Source of the DNA: Schlesneria paludicola DSM 18645
Lineage (GTDB): Bacteria > Planctomycetota > Planctomycetia > Planctomycetales > Planctomycetaceae
Length of the DNA: 64,000 nucleotides
Direction: 5' to 3'
NCBI GenBank assembly: GCA_945869955.1
Contig: CAMBQP010000003.1
Coordinates: forward strand, 1 to 64,000
Below, one piece after another: positions 49,171 through 59,005 of this stretch. A model generated the notes under the pieces. The model saw nothing but the letters and a program-made list of their open reading frames with translations. It was not told the DNA's origin and did no database searches. A program made the translations under genes and the position numbers. Numbering within the stretch: the stretch's first letter is position 1; the number at the start of each line of letters is the position of its first letter.

Positions 49171-50148
49171 ATGACAAGGTATCGCGGTAAATTGCGGGGA
49201 TTTACGTTGATTGAATTGCTGGTGGTCATTGCGATCATCGCGGTTTTGATCGCACTTCTGCTCCCTGCCGTGCAGCAGGCACGTGAGGCAGCCCGTCGGA
49301 CTCAGTGCAAGAATAACCTGAAGCAATACGGCTTAGGACTGCACAACTACCATGACACGTACAAAATGTTCCCGATTGCGGGTCAGAACTGGGCGGTACC
49401 ATCGGGTATCGGCTGGCAGCCTCGAATTCTTCCCTTCGTCGATCAGGCACCGTTGTTTAATGCGATGAACTTCAGCCCGACCGCTGCAGACATCGCAGCC
49501 GGACGCAATAACGCCTACCAGTCCCTGTTGCCAAACGGTAAACAGGTTCAACAGACAGTATTGCCATTTTCTCGTTGTCCCAGCGATAACTCGAATAAGC
49601 TGGATGATCCAAGTCAGTGCAGTTATGGCGGCAGCTTGGGGTCACAACGAACTCCCTCTTGTGACGGAAATTGTAATACTTGGCTGGTTCAGGGTGTGAA
49701 CTACGATAATATTGGGGTTGCGGACCATGGCAACACGTTGTCGGCCAGTCAGCTTTCGGGAATGTTTGGTCGCCTTGGTGGATCGATCAACATGGCGAAA
49801 GTCAGCGATGGAACTTCTAACACGATCTTCGTGGGAGAAATCCTTTCGGATTGTACTGACCACAACGGGCACTTCTGGGACTATAACCAGGGTGCGAATG
49901 CTCATGCTTCGACATCGGCACCGCTGAACAACATGAACACATGCCCTAATTCCAAGCGAATTACCAACCCTGCCTGTACGGCACAGTGTAACTGGAACTA
50001 CTCATGGGGCTTCCGATCCCAGCACGTGGGTGGTGCTCAGTTCCTGCTGGTCGATGGCTCGGTCCGGTTCATCAGTGAGAACATTGACTACAACACGTAT
50101 CAACGCATCGGAGGTCGTGCTGATGGTAATACGGTTGGCGAATTCTAA
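49171..50148 (+). CDS. DUF1559 domain-containing protein with prepilin-type leader
   Basis: MTRYRGKLRG^FTLIELLVVIAIIAVLIALLLPAVQQAREAARRTQCKNNLKQYGLGLHNYHD; C-terminal FLLVDGSVRFISENID. Confidence 0.96.
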   Translation: MTRYRGKLRGFTLIELLVVIAIIAVLIALLLPAVQQAREAARRTQCKNNLKQYGLGLHNYHDTYKMFPIAGQNWAVPSGIGWQPRILPFVDQAPLFNAMNFSPTAADIAAGRNNAYQSLLPNGKQVQQTVLPFSRCPSDNSNKLDDPSQCSYGGSLGSQRTPSCDGNCNTWLVQGVNYDNIGVADHGNTLSASQLSGMFGRLGGSINMAKVSDGTSNTIFVGEILSDCTDHNGHFWDYNQGANAHASTSAPLNNMNTCPNSKRITNPACTAQCNWNYSWGFRSQHVGGAQFLLVDGSVRFISENIDYNTYQRIGGRADGNTVGEF

Positions 50149-50186
50149 TCGTTTTCGTTTGGCATGTGCTTGATCATTTGAAATCG

Positions 50187-50230
50187 CTCGTCCATCAGGT
50201 ACTTTCAGACTTGGTGGACGAGTTTCTCTA
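50187..50230 (+). terminator. hairpin between the DUF1559 and lipoprotein genes
   Basis: ctcgtccatca / tggtggacgag 11-bp stem (one T.G), 14-nt loop, then tttctcta. Confidence 0.65.
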
Positions 50231-50265
50231 TTCTGATTTATTGTTATTTTGCGGAGATTTCAGGC

Positions 50266-50733
50266 GTGCATTTTTCAAGGTTTTTGTCACTGCTCGTGAT
50301 CACCAGCTTGTGTGGCTGCGGTTCTTCAGACACGTTAACGCTAGCTCCCGTGACCGGCACCGTACTCTTCAAAGGGAAGCCCCTTTCGGGTGCCACCGTG
50401 ACGATGATCAGCGAAAAAGGCCAAATGGCGAACGGTTTCACAGATAATGACGGAAAGTTTCGCATGACAACGGGTGGCCGACCGGGAGTTCCCGTTGGCT
50501 TGGCAAAGGTCGGTATCTTGAAGATGGCCGGCAATACAGCCACAGTCGATATCAAAAACGTCAAACCCGATGACATGAAGAATATGCAAATTTCGGGGGG
50601 CGGAGTTGCTAAGGATCTTGTTCCCAAAAGTGAAATTCCCGCAAAATACTCGAAGCCTGAGGAAAGCAAATTAACCGCTGCCGTTGATAAAGATGGCAAA
50701 AAAAATGTGTTTGAATTCATTTTGGTTGAGTAA
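50266..50733 (+). CDS. small carboxypeptidase-regulatory-like lipoprotein
   Basis: lipobox-like LVITSLCGCGSS; VTGTVLFKGKPLSGATVTM; GTG start; downstream of DUF1559 as is common in planctomycetes. Confidence 0.8.
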   Translation: MHFSRFLSLLVITSLCGCGSSDTLTLAPVTGTVLFKGKPLSGATVTMISEKGQMANGFTDNDGKFRMTTGGRPGVPVGLAKVGILKMAGNTATVDIKNVKPDDMKNMQISGGGVAKDLVPKSEIPAKYSKPEESKLTAAVDKDGKKNVFEFILVE

Positions 50734-50933
50734 CTTCTCTGCGGAATCGCTAAGCTGCGGGATGATACAAAACACAAACAGCAGATTGGATTTTGCTGTT
50801 TTTTGATCATCGGTTCTGTCTGCCTCGGCCTCTTCGCATGATAACGCGGGGCGGCCTCATCGCGTGAAAACGCGGAGGGTTCTCTTTGTGTGTGAAAGAG
50901 CAGGATTAAGGCTTGATCTGGGATGATCATCGG

Positions 50934-52247
50934 TCATTTCGATTGGCCGCTACTCCCAACTTCTCGATCGTGTAAATAGGTTTCCAGTGCCTCGCGGGCC
51001 TGCGGATGGTTTGGCTGCATCTGTAAAACGGTCTGCAGCCACGCAGCACCGTCCTCTTTCATCCCCATGTCCATAAAAATCTTGCCGGCTTCGTAACGCA
51101 AGTCGGCATTCCCCGGTCGATCTACAAGAATCCGAGCGATTTCTTCGACTCGTTCTCGCTGTGAGCGAACTTGTTTCGATCGTTCCAGTGCCTCTTGCGA
51201 TTTTTGCAGCTCACCACTGGACGAGTAGGCTTGAGACAGTGCAAACCAGATTGACGCCTCGGCAGGATCCAGCTGGACCGCTTTTTCAAGATTCCCAATC
51301 GCGTCGATCCATCGCCCGGCATCGGCTTCGATTTGTCCCTGATGCGACAGCGCCGTGGCACGTTCGACGGTGGAAAGATTGAGCGTCATCACATGCTGCA
51401 GTAACGGGATCGCTTTGTTGACGTTTCCCAATCGTCGCTCGCATTCGGCAGCACCAATCAAGAGATCGGGGCGATTCGGAGCTTGAACCAGTCCCAATTC
51501 AAATTCGCGCGCGGCGGCTTCAATCCGATTCGAATCTTTCAAGACTTCAGCCAGTCGACTGCGTGCGTTGAGATAACGGGGATCGATTGCGAGAATTTCT
51601 CGATATTCCTGTTCTTCCGCTGTCGGATTATCAATTCGACGGCAGATATCGGCACGCCAATACTTGGGAAAGATCGCCTTCGGCTTCCATTCGCTCCAAA
51701 AATTCAAACAATCCCAAGCTTCTTTCAGTCGATACGTTTTCAGAAAGCCGATCGACAGCGCTTCGTAGATCTCTTCGGCCGCTTCATCGCTGGCACCACG
51801 CCCCATGATCGATTTGATGCGGGAATTCACCGAATCAATCTCGCCATTCTGAGCGATCGAGAGCAACGTCTGTCGTTCAATATCCTCTTTGTTCCACCCG
51901 AGCTGCTGTGCGGATTCGAGTGGCTTCAGCACCTGATCCAAATGTCCTGCGCGGCGCTGTGCGACGGCAAGTCGGTAATGAGCTTCGGCGGATTGCGGGG
52001 CATAATTGATGGCGTGTTGCAGTCGCGGAATTGCCAACGGGGCATTTCCTGACGATAACTCGTTGCGGGCCGAGTAAAGCTGCCATAACAGCCAACCCTG
52101 TGGAAATGCGATCAAAGCAATCACGGCAAAAAGACCTGCGGCGATCGCCCAGCGCCGCATTCGCCATGGACCTCGAGTCTGTTGGCTGCGTGATGGAGTG
52201 TGTACCGAGTTCACGCGGGAGTCTGCTGCTTTTTGAAACCAGCTCAT
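50934..52247 (-). CDS. TPR repeat protein, membrane-anchored
   Basis: TM AAGLFAVIALIAFPQGWLLWQLY; multiple TPR units (AIPRLQHAINYAPQSAEAHYRLAVAQ...). Confidence 0.88.
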   Translation of the reverse strand: MSWFQKAADSRVNSVHTPSRSQQTRGPWRMRRWAIAAGLFAVIALIAFPQGWLLWQLYSARNELSSGNAPLAIPRLQHAINYAPQSAEAHYRLAVAQRRAGHLDQVLKPLESAQQLGWNKEDIERQTLLSIAQNGEIDSVNSRIKSIMGRGASDEAAEEIYEALSIGFLKTYRLKEAWDCLNFWSEWKPKAIFPKYWRADICRRIDNPTAEEQEYREILAIDPRYLNARSRLAEVLKDSNRIEAAAREFELGLVQAPNRPDLLIGAAECERRLGNVNKAIPLLQHVMTLNLSTVERATALSHQGQIEADAGRWIDAIGNLEKAVQLDPAEASIWFALSQAYSSSGELQKSQEALERSKQVRSQRERVEEIARILVDRPGNADLRYEAGKIFMDMGMKEDGAAWLQTVLQMQPNHPQAREALETYLHDREVGSSGQSK

Positions 52248-52464
52248 GAATCAAGACCGTCGCTAGAGAATCACGGAAAGAGGACTTCGTCGCAAGGGGT
52301 AAAAAGCGTTATAACATCTGACGAATGGTTAAGGCATCCTGAGATTTCGGTTTTTTGCAACGATCAAATCGCTTGAATCACCCAATTCCATTTTGACGTG
52401 TTGTTTCACCGACTCGATGATTGCGGGAACGACTCACGGCTGGTCCCCGCGTTAGCAGGTATTG

Positions 52465-54651
52465 ATGTCAAACGAATCGCCATCCGCGAATCCTCAACAC
52501 TCGCACGCCCGTGCTGTTCGCCGAACGGTGAATTCCGTTGTTTGCCTGCTGCTGCTGAGCTCGCTCGCTGCTGGGTGTTGGTTTTGGAGCGGGTCAGAAA
52601 AACAGCGGAAATTGGATGTGACCATCGCCTCTACAACGTCGAGCCACACCGAACTGACAGGCCCTCTCGAAAAAACCTCGGGATATGTGGGGCCAGAGGC
52701 TTGTGCCGCTTGTCACCGCGAACGGGTCGCTGAATTTATCCAGACTAAGCATTTTCTGGCTTGTCGTGAACCACAAGCGGACAAAATGCCCCGTGCTTTC
52801 TTAACCGAACAAGGACGAGTTCCGTCGCGGGAACCGCAAATTGAGTTTGAAATGACCCAGACTCAAGAGGGATTTTTTCAAACGGCGATTCAGTCGACAT
52901 CGGGGGGTGTCAGAAGTAGCACTTCAAGGATTGACCTGCAGTATGGCTCGCCCCCCAACGACGAGGTCTACTTTTCCTGGAAGGGGGATTTTCTGTATGA
53001 ACTTCCTGTCGCCTGGCTTCATCCCCAGCAGGAATGGGGGATCAGCACCTTTAATCCCGATAGCGGCGGAGATTTTTCTCGCCCCATGTCCGTTCGATGC
53101 CTCGAGTGCCATACCACATGGATGGAACATCTCCCAGGGACTCAAAACGGATTCAAACGAGATCACGCGATCCTGGGGGTGACCTGCGAACGTTGTCATG
53201 GACCGGCTCAGCCACACGTCGATTTCCATCGAATGCATCCCGATGAACAATCCGGTGCCGAAATCCTGCATCCCGGACGATTATCTCGTGAACGGCTGAT
53301 CGAAGTCTGCACACAATGTCACAGCAACGCGATCAAACACCGTGGTCCCGCCTATTCGTATCGTCCCGGACAACTACTCGACGAGTCCTACAAGACGACG
53401 AGCAGTCGATATCCCGAAGAAAATCACGTGGCCAATCAAATTCAGTCCTTACGCGAAAGCAAGTGCTTTCAGCAGAGTGATTCGATGACGTGTATAACCT
53501 GTCATGACCCCCATCATTCCTCAGCAGCCGCGCCCGAGATCGAGGCGCAGGCGAGCCATTCCTGTACAACTTGTCATCAGGAAACCGCTTGCCATGCACG
53601 ACCACAATTACCAACCGGGGTTCAGCATCAGTGTGTTGCGTGTCACATGCCTGCGCATCGCAAGATTCAGGTTTATTTTGACACCACAAAGGATACGTAC
53701 GTCGCTCCCGTCATGGCGTACGAACACCAGATTCGGATTGATCCCATGGCAACCCAAACAGTCCTTTGGGAATGGCACAAAAAACAGCCCGGCGACGAAA
53801 ACGCTCTCTTGGCCAAGTCGCTGGCAAACTCGCTCTACCAACACTGGAACGATGAGGGCGATCGGAGGCGGCAGAACTCTCGACATCTGGCTGCAGCCGA
53901 TGCCTACCGGGAAGCACTTCGTTTCCAATCGGATCCGGATGTTGAGTCGAAGTTGAAAGCGGTACTGGCCGACCGGAGCACAATTGATGTGCAGTCGATG
54001 GTTGCCGCCCGACAGATTCGTCAGCAGCAGTACCGCGATGCCGCGATCACGCTCGAGAAGATTCTGCTTTTAAAGCCAGATCAAGCGCAGGCTCACGGCA
54101 AGCTGGGGGCTGTCTATGCGACGCTTGGTCAAAAAACTCGGGCCGTAGAACACTTGGAAGCAGTACGCCAATGCGACCCGGACGATGCGTATGGAGAAGG
54201 GATGCTCGGCTGGTTGGCATACAATGACGGTCAATACGCCTCGGCGATCGAGCACTACCAGCAAGCCGACGAAATGGAGCCGTTCAAAGCGAAACTTCAT
54301 TTCCAGTGGGGGCTGGCCTGCATGAAAATGGAAAGTTGGAAGTCTGCCAGTGACCAATTCCGCCTGGCGGTGACCATCGATCCGCGGCATGCGGATGCGA
54401 GTGACGCATTGAGTCAATCACTCCAAAAACAGGGGGATTTCGACGGTGCAATTCAATCGGCTCGCCGTGCGGTAATGCTGACTGAACGCAAACGACCGGA
54501 ATTTTTGCTGCAACTTGCCGAGTCCCTGGCGGACAATCGTCAACTCGCGGAAGCCCAGCAGGTTGCCGTCGAGAGCCTGAACGTAACAAGACCCAACGAT
54601 GCCGAGCTCATGTTGCGCATTCGGCGTCGTCTGCAGGAATACCAGAAATAA
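52465..54651 (+). CDS. multihaem cytochrome c with C-terminal TPR domain
   Basis: seven CXXCH motifs: CAACH, CLECH, CERCH, CTQCH, CITCH, CTTCH, CVACH; TPRs in the last ~250 aa. Confidence 0.92.
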   Translation: MSNESPSANPQHSHARAVRRTVNSVVCLLLLSSLAAGCWFWSGSEKQRKLDVTIASTTSSHTELTGPLEKTSGYVGPEACAACHRERVAEFIQTKHFLACREPQADKMPRAFLTEQGRVPSREPQIEFEMTQTQEGFFQTAIQSTSGGVRSSTSRIDLQYGSPPNDEVYFSWKGDFLYELPVAWLHPQQEWGISTFNPDSGGDFSRPMSVRCLECHTTWMEHLPGTQNGFKRDHAILGVTCERCHGPAQPHVDFHRMHPDEQSGAEILHPGRLSRERLIEVCTQCHSNAIKHRGPAYSYRPGQLLDESYKTTSSRYPEENHVANQIQSLRESKCFQQSDSMTCITCHDPHHSSAAAPEIEAQASHSCTTCHQETACHARPQLPTGVQHQCVACHMPAHRKIQVYFDTTKDTYVAPVMAYEHQIRIDPMATQTVLWEWHKKQPGDENALLAKSLANSLYQHWNDEGDRRRQNSRHLAAADAYREALRFQSDPDVESKLKAVLADRSTIDVQSMVAARQIRQQQYRDAAITLEKILLLKPDQAQAHGKLGAVYATLGQKTRAVEHLEAVRQCDPDDAYGEGMLGWLAYNDGQYASAIEHYQQADEMEPFKAKLHFQWGLACMKMESWKSASDQFRLAVTIDPRHADASDALSQSLQKQGDFDGAIQSARRAVMLTERKRPEFLLQLAESLADNRQLAEAQQVAVESLNVTRPNDAELMLRIRRRLQEYQK

Positions 54652-54672
54652 CGATCCTCCTCAGGATCTGCG

Positions 54673-56292
54673 ATGATTAATGCTCAAGGTGCTTTCATGA
54701 ATCCTCTGATTCCGCAACGCGTCCGTCCCGATCGCTGGTGCTTGCCGTTGGTACTGATGATCCCCTGTGGATTGATTTCCTGTCAGCCCGCAGCGCCGGT
54801 CGGCCAACACTCCATACAGACTCGTACCGAGTCTGCAGCAACGGAACCTTCACAGACGACGGACGCGCAGATTGTCGCGTTTTGCGGTGGGTGTCACGCA
54901 TTCCCATCACCGACGAGTTTTCCCAAGTCAGCTTGGTACGACGAAGTCAAACGAGGTTTTGGATTCTACCATCAATCTCAACGGAAAGATCTGAATCCTC
55001 CCCCTGTTCAACCGGTTGTTGATTATTTTCGTTCCCGCGCCCCAGAAGCGCTGCCACAGAATGTTGCCCAATCGTTTCCGAATCCACCCAGGATCCATTT
55101 TCGGCGGACCGAGGTTTCCATTCCGCAGAATGGTTCAAGCACCTTGAAGCCTCCTGCGATTTCGTTTATCGGGCCGGGGAAGCATACGAAGGGTGGCGAG
55201 CAGGGGGTGTTGTTCAGCGACATGGCCAATGGGACAGTATCGCTGGCCACATTTCAGTCCCATTCAGTTCAGTCCAATTCGTTCCCCGTAACCCCGCTGG
55301 TTCAACTGCAACATCCCGCTGCGGCTCGTCAGTGCGATCTGGATCAAAACGGTCGCATGGGGCTTGTCATGGCAGAGCTCGGAAGTTTCACGCCTGGTGA
55401 TCATGATCAAGGTCGGGTCATGTGGTTGGCGGACCTGGAAAGTTCAGGTTCGACGGCAGTTCCCCTCTGTGAGGGGATCGGTCGGGTGGCAGACGTACAG
55501 CCTGCTGACTTTGATGGGGACGGAGATCTCGATCTGATCGTGGCCGAATTTGGTTGGCATCAAACGGGAGGGATTTTCTGGTTGGAAAATCAGGGAAAAA
55601 CGAAATCGCCTCAATTTATTCCGCATCCGATTGATCCGCGTCCAGGGACAATTCAGGTCCCTGTCGTCGATCTGAATCAGGATGGAAAGCCCGATTTTGT
55701 AGCGATCATCAGCCAGGAATTTGAGGTCATCGAAGCCTTTTTCAATCAGGGAGATGGTACGTTTCTGAAAAAGACCATCCATGCTGCCGGGGATCCCTCC
55801 TTTGGGTCTAGCGGAATTCAGCTGGCTGACCTGGATGGTGACGGCGATCAGGACGTGGTCTACACCAATGGTGACATGTTCGATAGCTTTTTGATCAAGC
55901 CTTATCACGGCGTGCATTGGCTCGAAAATCAGGGATCCTTTCCCTTTGTGCTCCACCCACTCACTCCGTTTCCCGGTGCGCATCGTGCGATTGCCGGTGA
56001 CCTGGATCAGGACGGTGACCTGGATCTCATCGCAGGGTCCTTTCTTCCAGGATCGGTACGCGAATCCGAAATCGGCAAACAACTCGAATCTCTGATCTGG
56101 CTGGAACAGACTCGCCCCGGCGAATTTGTCCGTCATGCCCTCGAAACCGGTAACGCGATGCATGCCACGCTGGAATTGATCGACCTCGACGGTGACGGCG
56201 ATTTGGATCTTGTGACAGGCTCATTTCGCGACCGAGGTTCGGTTGACCAGTCTGCAATCACCATCTGGTGGAACGAACTTTCGCCCCCCTGA
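54673..56292 (+). CDS. FG-GAP/VCBS repeat protein with an N-terminal CXXCH haem-like motif
   Basis: IVAFCGGCHAFPSPTSFPKSAW; PADFDGDGDLDLIVAEFGWHQTGGIFWLENQG, LADLDGDGDQDVVYTNGD repeats. Confidence 0.9.
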   Translation: MINAQGAFMNPLIPQRVRPDRWCLPLVLMIPCGLISCQPAAPVGQHSIQTRTESAATEPSQTTDAQIVAFCGGCHAFPSPTSFPKSAWYDEVKRGFGFYHQSQRKDLNPPPVQPVVDYFRSRAPEALPQNVAQSFPNPPRIHFRRTEVSIPQNGSSTLKPPAISFIGPGKHTKGGEQGVLFSDMANGTVSLATFQSHSVQSNSFPVTPLVQLQHPAAARQCDLDQNGRMGLVMAELGSFTPGDHDQGRVMWLADLESSGSTAVPLCEGIGRVADVQPADFDGDGDLDLIVAEFGWHQTGGIFWLENQGKTKSPQFIPHPIDPRPGTIQVPVVDLNQDGKPDFVAIISQEFEVIEAFFNQGDGTFLKKTIHAAGDPSFGSSGIQLADLDGDGDQDVVYTNGDMFDSFLIKPYHGVHWLENQGSFPFVLHPLTPFPGAHRAIAGDLDQDGDLDLIAGSFLPGSVRESEIGKQLESLIWLEQTRPGEFVRHALETGNAMHATLELIDLDGDGDLDLVTGSFRDRGSVDQSAITIWWNELSPP

Positions 56293-56371
56293 TCAAGGCA
56301 ATTTTGAAAGCAATCGAAATCGCCCAACAAGGGACACTGAATCGGTGTAAAACGGAAAACGGAAAACGGAA

Positions 56372-58948
56372 TCACCTCTCTCCCCCCGCTTCCTCGGCAA
56401 TTTGCCGATAACGGGCTTTGGCCCGATTGAACGTTTCCCGCGCCTGATCTCGCTCGCTGGGAACAATATTCCGTTCGCGGTTTCGCCAAAGCAAATCGAT
56501 CGTCTGCTCACACCAACGCGCACTTTCCCGAGAAGCTCGGATCGGTTGATTTTCCACGATAACGTTGACCGGATTGGTATGCAGTTGCGGAAATTGCCTG
56601 AGCGTAATCCAGCTGCTTCGTGGTACTGGAATTTCAAACGTGAGATCATGAATCTGACCGTCAGCAGGGACCGACTGGCTGGCAATCGGTCGACCATTGA
56701 GAACGATTTCGACCAGTCGTTGACCACCCCGTTGCAGCGTCTCGCGGCGCGGTCCATGTAACTCGACCGTATCACCCACCAGACGCAGGCCACCAGCCGG
56801 AAGCTCGGTTCCCTGCGCGACTGTTGCCGGAGTTTCGGGTGCGAAACTGACGCGAGCAGTGACTTTGACCATTCCTGGTGCAGCGAGTGAAACTTCATTG
56901 CGGCCGGGGGAAATTCCATTGACCTGAAATTCCAATGCATGGGCAAAACCATCCGAAACATAGGATTGGCCTCGCGCCAGCCCGGTACACCATGCGGAAA
57001 AATCGAGTTCTGAAAAAATTTCAGGCGGTGTCCCCGTCGAGGTGGGTGTCGCAGCAGGTAATTGAACGTAAACACGCCCCTGCCCCACTCGTCGACTACT
57101 CATGCAGGGAAAGTCCGTCTCACCACTCACTTTTAGTGGAAATCCACAGTTGAGCAGGTGATACCACGTATTCCATTCTTGAATGCGCCGGGTATCCATC
57201 GCGCTGATAAAGTCACAGACCCCCTCAGCCGTGGTGACACAGATTTCCATCGCCCCCACCCCATTCATTTCGGGAATCGCCAGATTTGGAAGCTGATCGG
57301 CAACGCGATCGTGGCTGGCAACCAGTTCCATTTCGTCCAATCGTTGATCGGAATTCGAATCGATTCGGACCCAGGATTCGGGCAAGAGTGCCCCCTTGGC
57401 TTCGGGTGACGACAGGCAACCGTCTTGATCTTGGTCATAGGTCTGCAGCAATCGTCTGGTGGCCGCTGCGGCGTCGATTGCCAAACCGCTGGCGGAATGG
57501 GCGTAGCCGGTAATCCCCCCCTGCGCCTTGGCCCAGCGCATCACCGGGGTTGTCCAGCTGGGCCAACCCTTGGTCTCAGTTCCATCGGATCCTGGGTAGG
57601 TCTGATCCTGGAGATTGAGCAGGCAGACATGCCCCAGGGCTTGTGAACCAAATCCGCTGATTTCCAGATCATATTTCAGTAAAGTCAATGGTTCGCTCAC
57701 ATCATGCGGTTTGGGGGCAAAGAACTGTCGCTGGTGCCCGTAACAGGGGCCCCAGGTCAACACACAGCCCACGTTCAGACCTTCTCCTTTCACCTGTCGA
57801 AACATCTCGACCGGCAGCACTCCTTCCGTCGGTGAGGTATAATGTGCGCATCCCGCAGCGTGGATGTGGTGGTCACCACTGTAAAATCCGAACCGTTGCG
57901 GGTGAACCCAGCGCTGCAGACGAATTTCCAGACGCTGTTCCGCAGGCCGATCCAAATTTGCCTCGTTTGGCGCCGATGTGGTTTCGGTCACTGTTAACAC
58001 TTGTTCTCGAGTCAAGTACTCCGGGCCACGACCACTCTGAACGGTAAATTCTCCCGGTGGCAGCAGCAGTCTCTCGCCGTCGGCTCGGTAGATTTGCGGC
58101 TGAAAAAAGAAATCCGGCGCCAGCCGTTTGGCTTGCGGCGGATAAACATGGCCCTGTCGGTCGCGAATAATCAGCGACGCGGTGGTCGGCGAATCATCCT
58201 CGTCACGGATTGAGAGTTGAATCGGAACGGCGGGACGGATCGAAAACAGCACCGGGATTTCGCCCCGAAAACCGAGATCCTGTTCTTGTTGACCAAGATC
58301 AAATCCGATGGTTACCTCACGACGCCCCGATTCGGTCGAAAGGATCAGCCCGACAGCATACTCCACCTCCAGGCCACTCAGTCGATCAGACATCGGCGGT
58401 TGCTGGAACAGTTCGACTGCCAGGAACCGCTGCTTGTCTCGCTGTCGATTTTCATTCTCGATCAGTTCGAGTGACTGTTGCCGCTGCATACTCAGCTTGG
58501 CGACACCCGCGTAGACCGCACCTGCTTGGGGGCTCACGATCCGCAGCGGTTTGGTCACGGTACTGTCATTCAAAATCTTAATCAAAAAGGGAGTAAAGCC
58601 AAACTGTTGTAAAGTCAGTTTGGCAGGCCCACGCCGAACTTTGACTCGCTCTTCCGGGTTGATCTGAACAACGAATAACACGAGTGGATCGAGCTGCTGT
58701 TGGATTTGGTCGGCATCTCCCGACTCGATTGAATTCATCAGCCCCTTGATCGACGAGTCGGCCAATGGGGTTCCGAGTAACTGCATGGTTGAGATTAATC
58801 GGCGCGCATTGGCACCCAGCGGTTGAGCCTCGACCTGGGCGCGATCAGGGATTGAGCCGAGTTGGTCTTCCCCCGTGCAGCGCGATGAAAAAGCGCCGTC
58901 GCACACGAGGGCAAGTAACAAGAGAAATCGCCGAGTCTTGTATTTCAT
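56372..58948 (-). CDS. CehA/McbA-type metallohydrolase (PHP-like) with embedded EF-hand pair
   Basis: FYSGDHHIHAAGCAHYTSPTEGVLPVEMFRQVKGEGLNVGCVLTWGPCY; AQGGITGYAHSASGL; SGETDFPCMSSRRVGQGRVYVQL; start MKYKTRRFLLLLALV. Confidence 0.82.
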   Translation of the reverse strand: MKYKTRRFLLLLALVCDGAFSSRCTGEDQLGSIPDRAQVEAQPLGANARRLISTMQLLGTPLADSSIKGLMNSIESGDADQIQQQLDPLVLFVVQINPEERVKVRRGPAKLTLQQFGFTPFLIKILNDSTVTKPLRIVSPQAGAVYAGVAKLSMQRQQSLELIENENRQRDKQRFLAVELFQQPPMSDRLSGLEVEYAVGLILSTESGRREVTIGFDLGQQEQDLGFRGEIPVLFSIRPAVPIQLSIRDEDDSPTTASLIIRDRQGHVYPPQAKRLAPDFFFQPQIYRADGERLLLPPGEFTVQSGRGPEYLTREQVLTVTETTSAPNEANLDRPAEQRLEIRLQRWVHPQRFGFYSGDHHIHAAGCAHYTSPTEGVLPVEMFRQVKGEGLNVGCVLTWGPCYGHQRQFFAPKPHDVSEPLTLLKYDLEISGFGSQALGHVCLLNLQDQTYPGSDGTETKGWPSWTTPVMRWAKAQGGITGYAHSASGLAIDAAAATRRLLQTYDQDQDGCLSSPEAKGALLPESWVRIDSNSDQRLDEMELVASHDRVADQLPNLAIPEMNGVGAMEICVTTAEGVCDFISAMDTRRIQEWNTWYHLLNCGFPLKVSGETDFPCMSSRRVGQGRVYVQLPAATPTSTGTPPEIFSELDFSAWCTGLARGQSYVSDGFAHALEFQVNGISPGRNEVSLAAPGMVKVTARVSFAPETPATVAQGTELPAGGLRLVGDTVELHGPRRETLQRGGQRLVEIVLNGRPIASQSVPADGQIHDLTFEIPVPRSSWITLRQFPQLHTNPVNVIVENQPIRASRESARWCEQTIDLLWRNRERNIVPSERDQARETFNRAKARYRQIAEEAGGER

Positions 58949-59005
58949 GAATGGGCCTCCAACGGACTTCGCCGCAGTATCTCTCGTCAACCGGCAGGAA
59001 TTGGA

